Source: an uncultured Maribacter sp.
GTDB lineage: Bacteria; Bacteroidota; Bacteroidia; Flavobacteriales; Flavobacteriaceae
Reading direction: 5' to 3'
NCBI RefSeq assembly: GCF_947500985.1
Contig: NZ_CANMTX010000002.1
Location: 608,037-672,036 of the forward strand
DNA: 64,000 nt
Below are positions 19,201 through 26,118 of the stretch, one piece after another. The stretch's first letter is position 1. Each line of letters begins with the position of its first letter. The notes under the pieces are model-generated. The model was not told the DNA's origin. It saw nothing but the letters and a program-made list of their open reading frames with translations, and searched no databases. The translations under genes and the position numbers were made by a program.

Positions 19201-20656
19201 CAAAACTATTGGTAGTAAAAACTATGCTCAAGATAATAGAGCTAAAATGGCAGATCCTAGAGTAGTATCTGGTTTTAAACCGTTAACCAAAGAATTAGTA
19301 TATCCGGTTGTAATCGGTAAATCTTCAGGTAACCGACTATGGGATGTAGATGGCAATGAATATATAGATGCCTTAAATGGATTTGGTTCTTGCTTTTTTG
19401 GGTATCAACCCGATTTCATTAAAAAAGCGATGCATGACCAAATTGAGTTGGGTTATGAAGTAGGACCACAACACCCTTTAGCAGGTGAAGTTTGTGAACT
19501 TTTATGCGAATTTACGGGTCATGATAGAGCTGCCTTGTGTAATACGGGGTCAGAAGCGGTTCTTGGAGCTATGAGAATTGCACGTACGGTTACCGGGCGT
19601 TCACTAATTGTGGCTTTTACCGGTGCTTACCATGGTATTAATGATGAGGGTATTGTAAGAGGTTCCCAAAAGAAAAAAACGTTTCCGGCTGCTGCAGGTA
19701 TACTTCCAGAAGCAGTTCAAAATATGTTGATTCTTGATTATGGAACGGATGAAAGTTTACAAATAATAAAGGAGAGAGCTCATGAAATTGCAGGGGTACT
19801 TATAGAACCTGTTCAAAGTCGTAGACCAGAGTTTCAACCTATAGAATTTATAAAGAATGTAAGAGAACTAACTACTAAAGAAGAGATTGCTTTTATTTTC
19901 GATGAGGTGATAACCGGCTTTAGAATGCACCCAGGTGGTGCTCAGGCATTATTTGATGTCAAGGCAGATTTAGCTACTTATGGTAAAGTTATTGGCGGCG
20001 GAGTTTCCATTGGTGCCATTGTAGGTAAAAAAGAATATATGGATGCGCTTGATGGCGGATTTTGGCAATATGGTGACGATTCTTATCCTGAAGTAGGTGT
20101 AACCTATTTTGCAGGTACTTTTGTTCGTCATCCTTTGGCTTTAGCTTCATCAAAGGCAGCCTTACTTCATATGAAAGAACAAGGTTCAAGTCTGCAGGCA
20201 AATGTTTCTGCTATGACAGAACGTATGGCCAAAAGCTTGAATGATACTTTTACGAAAAGCGGACTCCCCATAGAAATTACTTATTTTGGATCGTTATGGA
20301 GATTGAAATTCAAGAAAGATATTCCGTATTCAGAATTACTATTTGTTAGTATGCGTGAAAAAGGAATTCATATTTGGGACGGCTTCCCTTGTTTCTTAAC
20401 CACTGCGTATACGAGCGATGATGTTGATTTCTTAAAGAAAATACTATTGTCTTCTATAGATGAATTAGTAACTGTAGGAATCCTTTCTAAGGAAGGGGTA
20501 AACGGTAATCATGTTGCTAGTTCACAATCATCTTTTGATAAATTAAATACGCCTCCAGTACCTGGTGCACGTTTGGGTAGAGATGAAAAGGGTCAGCCGG
20601 CATGGTATGTAGCAGATGCGAGTCAAGAAAGTGGCTATATGAAAATCGATATTTAA
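13268..20656 (+). CDS. Hybrid NRPS-PKS: half C - A - T - KS - AT - ACP - aminotransferase
   Basis: The 2462-aa protein begins with about 260 residues resembling the C-terminal half of a condensation domain, with no HHxxxDG. The adenylation domain follows (YIIYTSGTTGKPKG about 409; YGITETT about 552). Its pocket, read from memory, starts D-F-W-N-I-G like threonine-activating domains but ends G-I-F. Next come a carrier (FFEMGGTSI about 802), a ketosynthase (HSACSTSL about 1031, EAHGTATPLGDP about 1168, KSNMGHM about 1205), and an acyltransferase (PGQGSQ about 1391, GHSLGE about 1478, HAFHS about 1576, the malonyl-type motif). An ACP (LGLDSL about 1800), a Pro/Gln/Ala linker (about 1845-1930) and a class III PLP aminotransferase (YGKVIGGG, Lys about 2238) complete it. 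There is no ketoreductase, so the beta-ketone would be transaminated, as in the mycosubtilin/microcystin type. Confidence 0.94.
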   Translation: MEAKKVNLITDSTIAYWKNILLDDVKLLDLPSRKLTVKESVGQGSTLRTHFSADVTSQIKAYTAKDSIESFLITALSVQLQRYTNQLDIAFGLTIDDNDNKQNNLFLFRNTIAPAVDFNTLSNQTKKILASNKANIYPTDKFIKDFNLVKENGENAILDFVLSINSQKDQSVISKDISVTDAIEFIGTVDSNSNIKVVLHLADEHFKLDVVFNENIFDKDLIQQFMVHFKTLVSRLIEQPSTPVGNIDFLSKKERDTLLSDFNKPAVNYPREKTIVDLLNEQAAKTPNNTAVVYGGTSLTYDELHKISNQFADYLIKKHGATKGDFACLLLERSEWLIVSMMGIMKAGAVYVPVDPNYPIERIDYIKEDSNCDFTVDAAAIEEFKATRDTYSTEDVKDIKLEPNDLIYIIYTSGTTGKPKGVQLEHRNIVSLFVNDNQFYDFNENDVWTMFHSYCFDFSVWEMYGALLFGGKLIIPSKEVIKDPYEFMSLVIKEKVTILNQTPSSFLNIMGSLPSGDIDLNLRYVIFGGEALFPKYLEKWYRKFPSIQFVNGYGITETTIFTTFNIIDDEDIRTNVSNIGNCISTLSSHVVNTNNQLQPIGVIGELCISGHGLARGYLNRPELTDQKFIDNPFEQGEKMYRSGDLVRRLADGTLEYIGRIDHQVKIRGHRVELGEIESSIDAISGIKRTVVLPNTNEEGEARLVAYLLAEGEKPEISSIRKELVEKLPEFMVPTFFMWVDEFPTNSNGKIDKEKLPEPSYVRSTSDVIFRKPRTKVEKGLASIWEKELKVSGIGLDDNFFEMGGTSIVAQKVVNAIMKTLQVRIPVTKLYQHTTIAALSEFMGGDKKTALFSSKRKVKNKNQSNDVAIVGMAGRFPGVNTIDEFWDVLKNGKETISFFTKEELDQSIPASLRNDPLYVAARGVVPSAKMFDARFFGLTPKLAEAMDPQQRLFLELAWEALEESGHLPEHYTGRVGVYAGTGTNTYYKKNVLPNSEVVESIGQLQLDTVNEKDYVASRTAYQLNLKGPAVSVHSACSTSLLAIAEAVESIRNGHCEVALAGGSSITAPINSGHLYQEGSMLSTDGHCRPFDAQARGTVFSDGAGVIVLKNLEEAKKDGDVIYGVVKGVGINNDGGGKGSFTAPSAEGQANAIKSAIDDANISPDTISYVEAHGTATPLGDPIEIDGLNLAFGAQSKKNFCGLGSVKSNMGHMTAAAGVAGVIKTILAFNHKVIPPSLGFEKPNPVIDFENSPFYVTNTLTAWEVEGPRRAGVSSFGVGGTNVHVVLEEYEMEEKTSKFQRPLQLLPISAKIQTSLAGFESVLKKHIDTKPELNLADVAYSLSTTKASFSNRRFILASDTKDASALLIDSDKKAMQSSIVKNVPSEIVFLLPGQGSQYLNMGKDLYDGESVFREAVDICADLLVETIKVDIREIIFQDANSEDAENKLRDTRYTQPALFTIEYALSQLWMSWGIQPTVLCGHSLGEFVGAHLAGVFSLEDALKLVSMRGILVSGLPKGSMLTVRIDQESLEKILPKTLSIAAVNSGKLCVVSGEDDEITKFSELLKEQSLAYRLIATSHAFHSAMMDPILEEFGDVVKNINLNIPELPIVSTVTGTWLTNEEAVDPVYWTNHLRDTVLFSDAMDTIVKLEDVVLLEVGPGNTLTTLSRQNKGAKNIKSLASLPIPKKEENSYHGVLKALGQLWLTGLTIDWNALYTNQERQKLRLPTYVFDRKPCWIDPLVSIPKERTHLNADQPITRIIEKPKSAAPMRNVSILNKISELISNSYGIELEVADKDSSFLELGLDSLILTQMAITCKKEFKIPITFRQLNEGINTPELLANYLDKNLPAEFMAPQPVAEAVPQPVAAFNHVQQAIPANYNTSATNQTAIGLIGEQLNLLSRQLQLLQGNAVAPAPQPVAVPKPAPAKMVNGSATLDSRSEKEKLEHKKPFGASPRIEKQSTGLDQAQSQYLKDLTIKYNTKTIGSKNYAQDNRAKMADPRVVSGFKPLTKELVYPVVIGKSSGNRLWDVDGNEYIDALNGFGSCFFGYQPDFIKKAMHDQIELGYEVGPQHPLAGEVCELLCEFTGHDRAALCNTGSEAVLGAMRIARTVTGRSLIVAFTGAYHGINDEGIVRGSQKKKTFPAAAGILPEAVQNMLILDYGTDESLQIIKERAHEIAGVLIEPVQSRRPEFQPIEFIKNVRELTTKEEIAFIFDEVITGFRMHPGGAQALFDVKADLATYGKVIGGGVSIGAIVGKKEYMDALDGGFWQYGDDSYPEVGVTYFAGTFVRHPLALASSKAALLHMKEQGSSLQANVSAMTERMAKSLNDTFTKSGLPIEITYFGSLWRLKFKKDIPYSELLFVSMREKGIHIWDGFPCFLTTAYTSDDVDFLKKILLSSIDELVTVGILSKEGVNGNHVASSQSSFDKLNTPPVPGARLGRDEKGQPAWYVADASQESGYMKIDI

Positions 20657-20692
20657 AAATAGATAGATTTAGAAATAATTATGACCATTTAG

Positions 20693-21385
20693 ATGACACA
20701 TGTATTGTTTACTTATTTAACCGATGAAGGCAACGATTCTTTTTTTGCTGAGGCAAAGCATCGTTTCTCAATGGAGTTTGTAAACAAGTTTTCTAAATAT
20801 AAACGTTGGCAAGATTCAAAATCTACAATACTTGGTAGGTTGCTATTAGCTTACGGATTACAGAATTTGTATCAAGTAGATATAAATAACCTCAAGATGA
20901 GTTTCTCAAAGGACAAAAAGCCCTTTTTAGAGAATTCATCTATTCAATTCAACATTTCACACTCCAATGATGTAATTGTTTGCGCAATTACATCGGTGGG
21001 TGATATTGGCATTGATGTTGAGAAAATCAGTGATATCAATATTCAAGATTTTAAAGAGCAATTCTCTCGGTCAGAATATGAAACTATACTTGGGGCACCA
21101 AAAGTAGTAGAGCAGTTCTATACGTATTGGACCCAAAAAGAAGCTGTCGTTAAATCTAACGGGTCTGGCTTGCATATACCTTTACATTCCTTTGAAATCA
21201 GCGAACAATCTACAGTCATTGCTGACCAGTCTTATTATCTAAATGAAATCAGTATAGATGTTGACTACAAGTGTCATATGGCGACACAAAGCTTAATTCA
21301 TGAAGATGATGTAAGGATAATAGGCCTAAAATCTGCATTACTTACTGATTTTGGGTCGGTAAATAGCTTAAAGTCTTTTCGATAA
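20693..21385 (+). CDS. 4'-phosphopantetheinyl transferase (Sfp/Gsp type)
   Basis: Transfers phosphopantetheine from CoA to carrier-domain serines, turning apo synthetases into active holo forms. The 230-aa protein has the family's motifs: FNISHS (about 85-90), GIDVE (about 105-109, Mg-binding acids) and WTQKEAVVKSNGSGL (about 145-159). Length fits the two-lobed Sfp group. It lies 36 bp downstream of the hybrid synthetase on the same strand. Between them the two synthetases have three carrier domains that need this modification, so the gene very likely belongs to the same unit. A 200-bp gap separates it from the export genes. Confidence 0.93.
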   Translation: MTHVLFTYLTDEGNDSFFAEAKHRFSMEFVNKFSKYKRWQDSKSTILGRLLLAYGLQNLYQVDINNLKMSFSKDKKPFLENSSIQFNISHSNDVIVCAITSVGDIGIDVEKISDINIQDFKEQFSRSEYETILGAPKVVEQFYTYWTQKEAVVKSNGSGLHIPLHSFEISEQSTVIADQSYYLNEISIDVDYKCHMATQSLIHEDDVRIIGLKSALLTDFGSVNSLKSFR

Positions 21386-21534
21386 TTGCGGTAAACATCG
21401 TATGTGGCCGTTAAAGTGTCTACTTAAATATAGCAACTGCTTTCATAAAAAGGTTGAATTGCCGTTTTTCTTAATTACGACGATTTTATAAACGATGATG
21501 TCGGAATTAATGTGAAACAGATTTTTGTTTGAAG

Positions 21535-21542
21535 TAATTTTG
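21535..21542 (+). promoter_or_regulatory. Candidate -7 element for the Wza-led export operon
   Basis: TAATTTTG matches TAnnTTTG, 45 bp before the ATG at 21588. No clear -33 TTG is seen. If real, transcription starts after the upstream in-frame ATG at 21525, which supports the later start codon. Confidence 0.35.
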
Positions 21543-21587
21543 AACCTTACCATGTTTACTAACTATAAGCGTCAAATTATTTTATTT

Positions 21588-22379
21588 ATGAAAGTTATTA
21601 TTTCCCCATTTAACCTAAAAAAGACAAGAGTAAACGTACTTAAATACTCTTTGTTAGTATTAGTTGCATTACAAATTTCATCTTGTGGTAGTGCAAAAAA
21701 ATCTTCTTACTTTAATGAGGTAGGAAACAATTCGTTTGCTACTTATTTTGAACCATTAGAACCGATATTACAGAAGAACGATTTATTAAGCATAAATATT
21801 ACTAGTTTAAATGCAGAGGTAACAGAGATGTTCAATCTAGCCAATAATGCTGGTGGTGCGCAACCTATTGGATATTTAATCGACCAAGATGGTTTTATAC
21901 GTTTTCCGGTTTTAGGTAAAATTGAAGTTTCTGGGTTAACCAAAAAAGAGCTTAGAGAATATATTAGAGGTGAATTGATCTCTAAAAGGTTATTAATGGA
22001 GCCGATTGTAGATATTCGATTTATGAATTTCAAGGTTTCCGTATTAGGTGAAGTAAATCAGCCTGCAGTATTTACCATTCCTAATGAGAAAGTAACTTTA
22101 CTAGAAGCTTTAGGTATGGCAGGTGATATGACCATTTACGCACAGAGAAATAATGTTTTGTTGATTAGTGAAGAAGATGGGGTTAAGAGTACTAAAAGAA
22201 TTGATTTAACATCAGATGAACTTTTTACATCTCCAAATTACTACTTAAGACCTAATGATATCGTTTATGTACAACCTAACGATAGAAAGGTTAGAAATAC
22301 ATCTAACGCTGCCCAATGGTTTTCAGTAATATTAGGTTCGTTATCATTAGCAGTAATCTCAATTTCTACTTTTAAGTAA
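21588..22379 (+). CDS. Wza-like outer-membrane polysaccharide export lipoprotein
   Basis: The 264-aa protein would form, or contribute to, the outer-membrane channel for polysaccharide. I chose the ATG at 21588 rather than 21525 because it gives a normal lipoprotein signal peptide ending at Cys33 (LVALQISSCGS). Next comes the polysaccharide biosynthesis/export domain (YLIDQDGFIRFPVLGKIEVSGLT in parts, about 90-150), then a SLBB-type region (VLGEVNQPAVFTIP, about 155-170). A C-terminal hydrophobic helix (WFSVILGSLSLAVISI) is common in the Bacteroidota form. It heads the operon Wza-Wzc-Wzy-Wzx-glycosyltransferases. It is the only Wza in the window, although three Wzc homologues are present. Confidence 0.93.
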   Translation: MKVIISPFNLKKTRVNVLKYSLLVLVALQISSCGSAKKSSYFNEVGNNSFATYFEPLEPILQKNDLLSINITSLNAEVTEMFNLANNAGGAQPIGYLIDQDGFIRFPVLGKIEVSGLTKKELREYIRGELISKRLLMEPIVDIRFMNFKVSVLGEVNQPAVFTIPNEKVTLLEALGMAGDMTIYAQRNNVLLISEEDGVKSTKRIDLTSDELFTSPNYYLRPNDIVYVQPNDRKVRNTSNAAQWFSVILGSLSLAVISISTFK

Positions 22380-22488
22380 AACTCAAAAGAATATTATAAA
22401 TAAACGGTTTGTACAAGGTCTAGTGTTTTTAAAATAACTACACTGGTTTTAATTACCGATTATTATTTTCCATTTAAATTTAATTGTA

Positions 22489-24807
22489 ATGACCGAAAAG
22501 GAATATTTTGATTCACAAATGTCTTCCAAACAAAATGCAGAGAATTTTGATTTGAAGGGACTGTTGAATAAATACCTTAAATCATGGAAATTTTTCATGA
22601 TTTCTTTGTTAGTGTTTTTGGGTTTAGCCGTGGCTGCCTTGCAATTTATAAGTACGTCTTATAATGTATCGAGTAAATTATTACTAAAGAATGAAACGTC
22701 GAATATAGATGCATCTGGCAATAATTTAGCAAACAATAACCCTTTTAGTAATTCGGAAAGGGTAAACAATGCAATTGAAGTACTAACTTCAGTCCATTTA
22801 ATGCGTTCTGTATTAGATACGTTGTCGTTGCATGCTAGAATTACGGTTCCAGATGCTTTTCCAAAGAAAGAAATTTATGGGTCGGCATTACCTTTTAAAA
22901 TGGTAATAGATACGTTATACCCATCAGCTTATGAAACAACCTTGACTATTAAATTTGAAGGTGATGATAGCTTTAGTATAACAGAAGAATTCGAAGATTC
23001 ATCAGAAGGGGCAAGTACGGTCAGTTCTGATTATGGTTATAACAAATACAATGTTGCTTATAAAATTGAAAAACCATACGGCGTTTTTACAATTATATCC
23101 AATGAAGAAAGTACATCTAAAAATACCGAGTTCATCGTAGATTTTAGAGATATTGATGAGATGGCGCATAATTATGTAAAGAAAGCATTAAATGTTCATG
23201 TAATAAATAAAGACGCTTCGGTAATCAATATTTCATTAAAGGAACAAATACCTGAAAAGGGCGAAGATATTATCAATAACCTAGTGGAACTATATGGATT
23301 AAAGTCATTTCTAGCTACAAATGCCTTGGCTTTAAGTAACGTTAAGTTTATAGATGATCGCTTAAATACACTTTCTACAGAGCTTAGTGAGGTAGAAATG
23401 AACGTTGCACAGTTTAAAACGGATAATGAATTGGCCAGTGTAGAGTTTGATGCAAATTCTTTTGCGGAACAAGAAATAGATTACGGCAGAAAATTAGCGG
23501 ATTCGGAAATTGAATTAAAGGTGCTAAGCGCTATAGAACGTAATTTAAAAAGAGGAGATAACGAATCTACCATCAATTCTTTAAGTGTTACGAGTCCGAA
23601 TTTAATCTACCTTATTGATAGTTACAACAAACTATTAATAGACAAGAAAAGTCTACAAAGAACCGTACCAGAGAACAACCCTAGAATGATTGATATCAAA
23701 GATCAATTAGAGCAGCTTAGGAGAAATGTATTGGGTAGTCTTTCAACATCTAAGCAAAGCTTACGAACTACTATTAGTAGTATTAAGGGGAGATCTGATC
23801 AGTTTGCAGAAAAGAAGCAGAGAATACCAACAATGCAAAGACAACTACTTGAAATTAGCAGAGAACAAGGTATTAAAGAAAATTTGTTTCTATATCTATT
23901 ACAAAAAAGAGAAGAAGCAGCTTTAATGGTTGGTGTTAGAAATGATAATTTCACCATTATCGATAGGGCGATAACCGATTTTGAATCTGGCTCGCCTAGT
24001 AAAAAATTATTTCTTTTAGTTGGCTTTTTAATGGGTCTTATGGTGCCGATTGGTTTTATACACTTAAAAGAAGGGTTAAGTACTAAAGTAAAGAACAAGA
24101 AAAATGTTGAGGACAGAATAAGTGTACCCGTAATTGGTGAGATAGTGCACAACAAGACCAAAAACAATTTAATAGAAAAAGGCGAAGAAGTAACTGCCTT
24201 AGCGCAAAGTTTTAGAATGATGCGAATGAATCTAGATTTTATGCTTTCTAAAAAGAAGGTGCAAACTGTTCTAGTAACTTCGGCAATTAAAGGAGAAGGA
24301 AAAACATTTTTCTCTTCCAATATGGGGGTTGCCTTGGCATCTTCAAGTGCTAAGGTGCTAATACTTGAATTGGACAAACATAACCCTGAATTAATTGAGG
24401 CACTTGGTGAGACAAGAAAAGAATACGGTGTTTCTAATTACCTAAATCAAAGCCATAATACAATAACAGTCAATGATCTATTAATACCTGTAAGTAATAA
24501 TCCTAATCTATTTGCAATTGGTTTGGGTTCTGAAAATATTGATGGTCTAGAGTCTTTCAATTCTAATAGAATGAATATTTTAATGAATCAATTAAGAAAT
24601 GAGTTCGATTATATAATAATTGATTCTGCTCCCATAGGTAAATTAGCTGATACATTGGCGCTATCTAAATTTACAGACTGTTGTATCTATATGGTGAGAG
24701 AAAATCACTCTAAACTAGATGATTTAGCTATCATAGAAGATGTGAAGGTGAATAAAAAGTTTAAAAATCCTATGGTGGTTTTGAACGATGTAACTTCTAA
24801 TAAATAG
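22489..24807 (+). CDS. Wzc-like chain-length/export protein of locus A, degenerate kinase
   Basis: This 772-aa inner-membrane protein has a first membrane helix at about 38-58, a long periplasmic coiled region with the family motif IKENLFLYLLQKREE, a second helix at about 503-525, and a cytoplasmic ATPase domain. Walker A is intact (AIKGEGKT, about 598-605). Walker A' reads LILELDKHNP instead of the usual [hydrophobic]3-D-x-D-x-R, so the first Asp and the Arg are replaced. Walker B is YIIIDSAP. The C-terminus (VVLNDVTSNK) has no tyrosine cluster. It may regulate chain length without normal autophosphorylation. It lies between Wza and the Wzy-like gene in one operon. Confidence 0.93.
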   Translation: MTEKEYFDSQMSSKQNAENFDLKGLLNKYLKSWKFFMISLLVFLGLAVAALQFISTSYNVSSKLLLKNETSNIDASGNNLANNNPFSNSERVNNAIEVLTSVHLMRSVLDTLSLHARITVPDAFPKKEIYGSALPFKMVIDTLYPSAYETTLTIKFEGDDSFSITEEFEDSSEGASTVSSDYGYNKYNVAYKIEKPYGVFTIISNEESTSKNTEFIVDFRDIDEMAHNYVKKALNVHVINKDASVINISLKEQIPEKGEDIINNLVELYGLKSFLATNALALSNVKFIDDRLNTLSTELSEVEMNVAQFKTDNELASVEFDANSFAEQEIDYGRKLADSEIELKVLSAIERNLKRGDNESTINSLSVTSPNLIYLIDSYNKLLIDKKSLQRTVPENNPRMIDIKDQLEQLRRNVLGSLSTSKQSLRTTISSIKGRSDQFAEKKQRIPTMQRQLLEISREQGIKENLFLYLLQKREEAALMVGVRNDNFTIIDRAITDFESGSPSKKLFLLVGFLMGLMVPIGFIHLKEGLSTKVKNKKNVEDRISVPVIGEIVHNKTKNNLIEKGEEVTALAQSFRMMRMNLDFMLSKKKVQTVLVTSAIKGEGKTFFSSNMGVALASSSAKVLILELDKHNPELIEALGETRKEYGVSNYLNQSHNTITVNDLLIPVSNNPNLFAIGLGSENIDGLESFNSNRMNILMNQLRNEFDYIIIDSAPIGKLADTLALSKFTDCCIYMVRENHSKLDDLAIIEDVKVNKKFKNPMVVLNDVTSNK

Positions 24808-24855
24808 ATTGATTATTAAATTAATTTATAATTAAAAGCACAAGGCAAAACAAAA

Positions 24856-26112
24856 ATGAATATATATTATATTGTCACTTTGTTTTTTTTACTATTAGCT
24901 TCTAAAGCCAATTTCTTAGTTGAATCTAATTTAGCATGGTTTGGTTTTGAGGTGTTTATGATAATAATTGCCCTATATTTTAATAGGGTAAAGAAGAAAG
25001 ATGTGCAGTTTTTTATAGTAAGTAGTGCAATTTTTTTCATCTATGTTTTAGTTAGATTTAAATTAAATCAATTACCTACAGATTATTTAAAGAGTGATGT
25101 ATTTTACTTTTTCAAGTTCGTATTAACATCCTACCTATTCTGTTTAATACTTAAGGAAAAGACATTATACTATTTAGTGAAAGTAATTTCACATTTGGCA
25201 ATGATATCCCTTGTTTTTTATGTGCTTCAATTTTATCAAGATGGTGCAATTGTAAAGGCAATAGGTAAAGCATTTGAAAGTATTACCGTAGAAACTTATT
25301 CCTTACGATATACCAACTTTTTAATATTTACGTACGATACTATTCATTATTATAGAAATTCTGGTTTTTGTTGGGAACCTGGGGCTTTTGGTTCGTTCTT
25401 GACTTTAGCACTTTTGTTCAATTTTTTAACTAACGATTTTAAACTGAATAAAGAAGCTTTTATTATTACGCTTGCTATTTTAACAACGGTATCCACTACT
25501 GCTTATTTGGGTGTGTTTCTATTATTTTTCTTGAGATATCGTGTTTTAAACAAGGGTAGTAAAGTGACCATCATTGCTTTTGCAATAGTTTTAGCCATAG
25601 CAATACCTAATGTGCCTTTTTTAGGAGAAAAAATTGTTGAAATATACGAGCAAGATATAAGGGATCTAAAAAGAATTGAGGAATTATCTACTTATTATGA
25701 TGATGTGCAAAGACAAATTCCTTTGAATAGATTTGCTAGTGTAATTTTTCTTTATGAGCAATTTGATTGGAAATTGTTTTTAGGTGTTAGTAACCAATAT
25801 GACGAGTATTATATTAACGAATACAATATCAATATATCTAATGGTATAATGGATTTCATTACCAAGTTCGGTGTCGTAGGGCTCTTTGTGTTATTATATC
25901 GTTTTGGTAAGGTATGCAAGGTGTATCTCCGTAAAATGGAATACGTACTCTATGCAATACTGATTCTTTTAATTCTGAGTTTTGGAGAACCTATTTTAAT
26001 GTTGCCTATTTGCGTGATATTTATATTTTTACCAACATTTAAGAATCAAGATTTCTCGGCAATATCTTATGCTTACAGAACTAAATATTTAAAAGTAGCA
26101 AATACCCAATAA
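24856..26112 (+). CDS. Wzy-like polysaccharide polymerase (multi-spanning membrane protein)
   Basis: The 418-aa protein is almost wholly hydrophobic, with about ten membrane segments and one larger outside loop (about 270-320). The stretch GFCWEPGAFGSFL (about 172-184) is a pattern I associate with O-antigen ligase/polymerase-like proteins of Bacteroidota. Position between Wzc and the flippase, 6 bp before the latter, supports a role in joining repeat units. Wzy proteins diverge strongly, so the call rests on topology and context. Confidence 0.8.
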   Translation: MNIYYIVTLFFLLLASKANFLVESNLAWFGFEVFMIIIALYFNRVKKKDVQFFIVSSAIFFIYVLVRFKLNQLPTDYLKSDVFYFFKFVLTSYLFCLILKEKTLYYLVKVISHLAMISLVFYVLQFYQDGAIVKAIGKAFESITVETYSLRYTNFLIFTYDTIHYYRNSGFCWEPGAFGSFLTLALLFNFLTNDFKLNKEAFIITLAILTTVSTTAYLGVFLLFFLRYRVLNKGSKVTIIAFAIVLAIAIPNVPFLGEKIVEIYEQDIRDLKRIEELSTYYDDVQRQIPLNRFASVIFLYEQFDWKLFLGVSNQYDEYYINEYNINISNGIMDFITKFGVVGLFVLLYRFGKVCKVYLRKMEYVLYAILILLILSFGEPILMLPICVIFIFLPTFKNQDFSAISYAYRTKYLKVANTQ

Positions 26113-26118
26113 CCGATA

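Noticed and set aside
23799..24377. 192-aa antisense ORF inside the locus A Wzc gene
   Set aside because: It is a shadow of a well-supported gene; its Ser/Leu-rich composition is what the complement of this coding frame gives.
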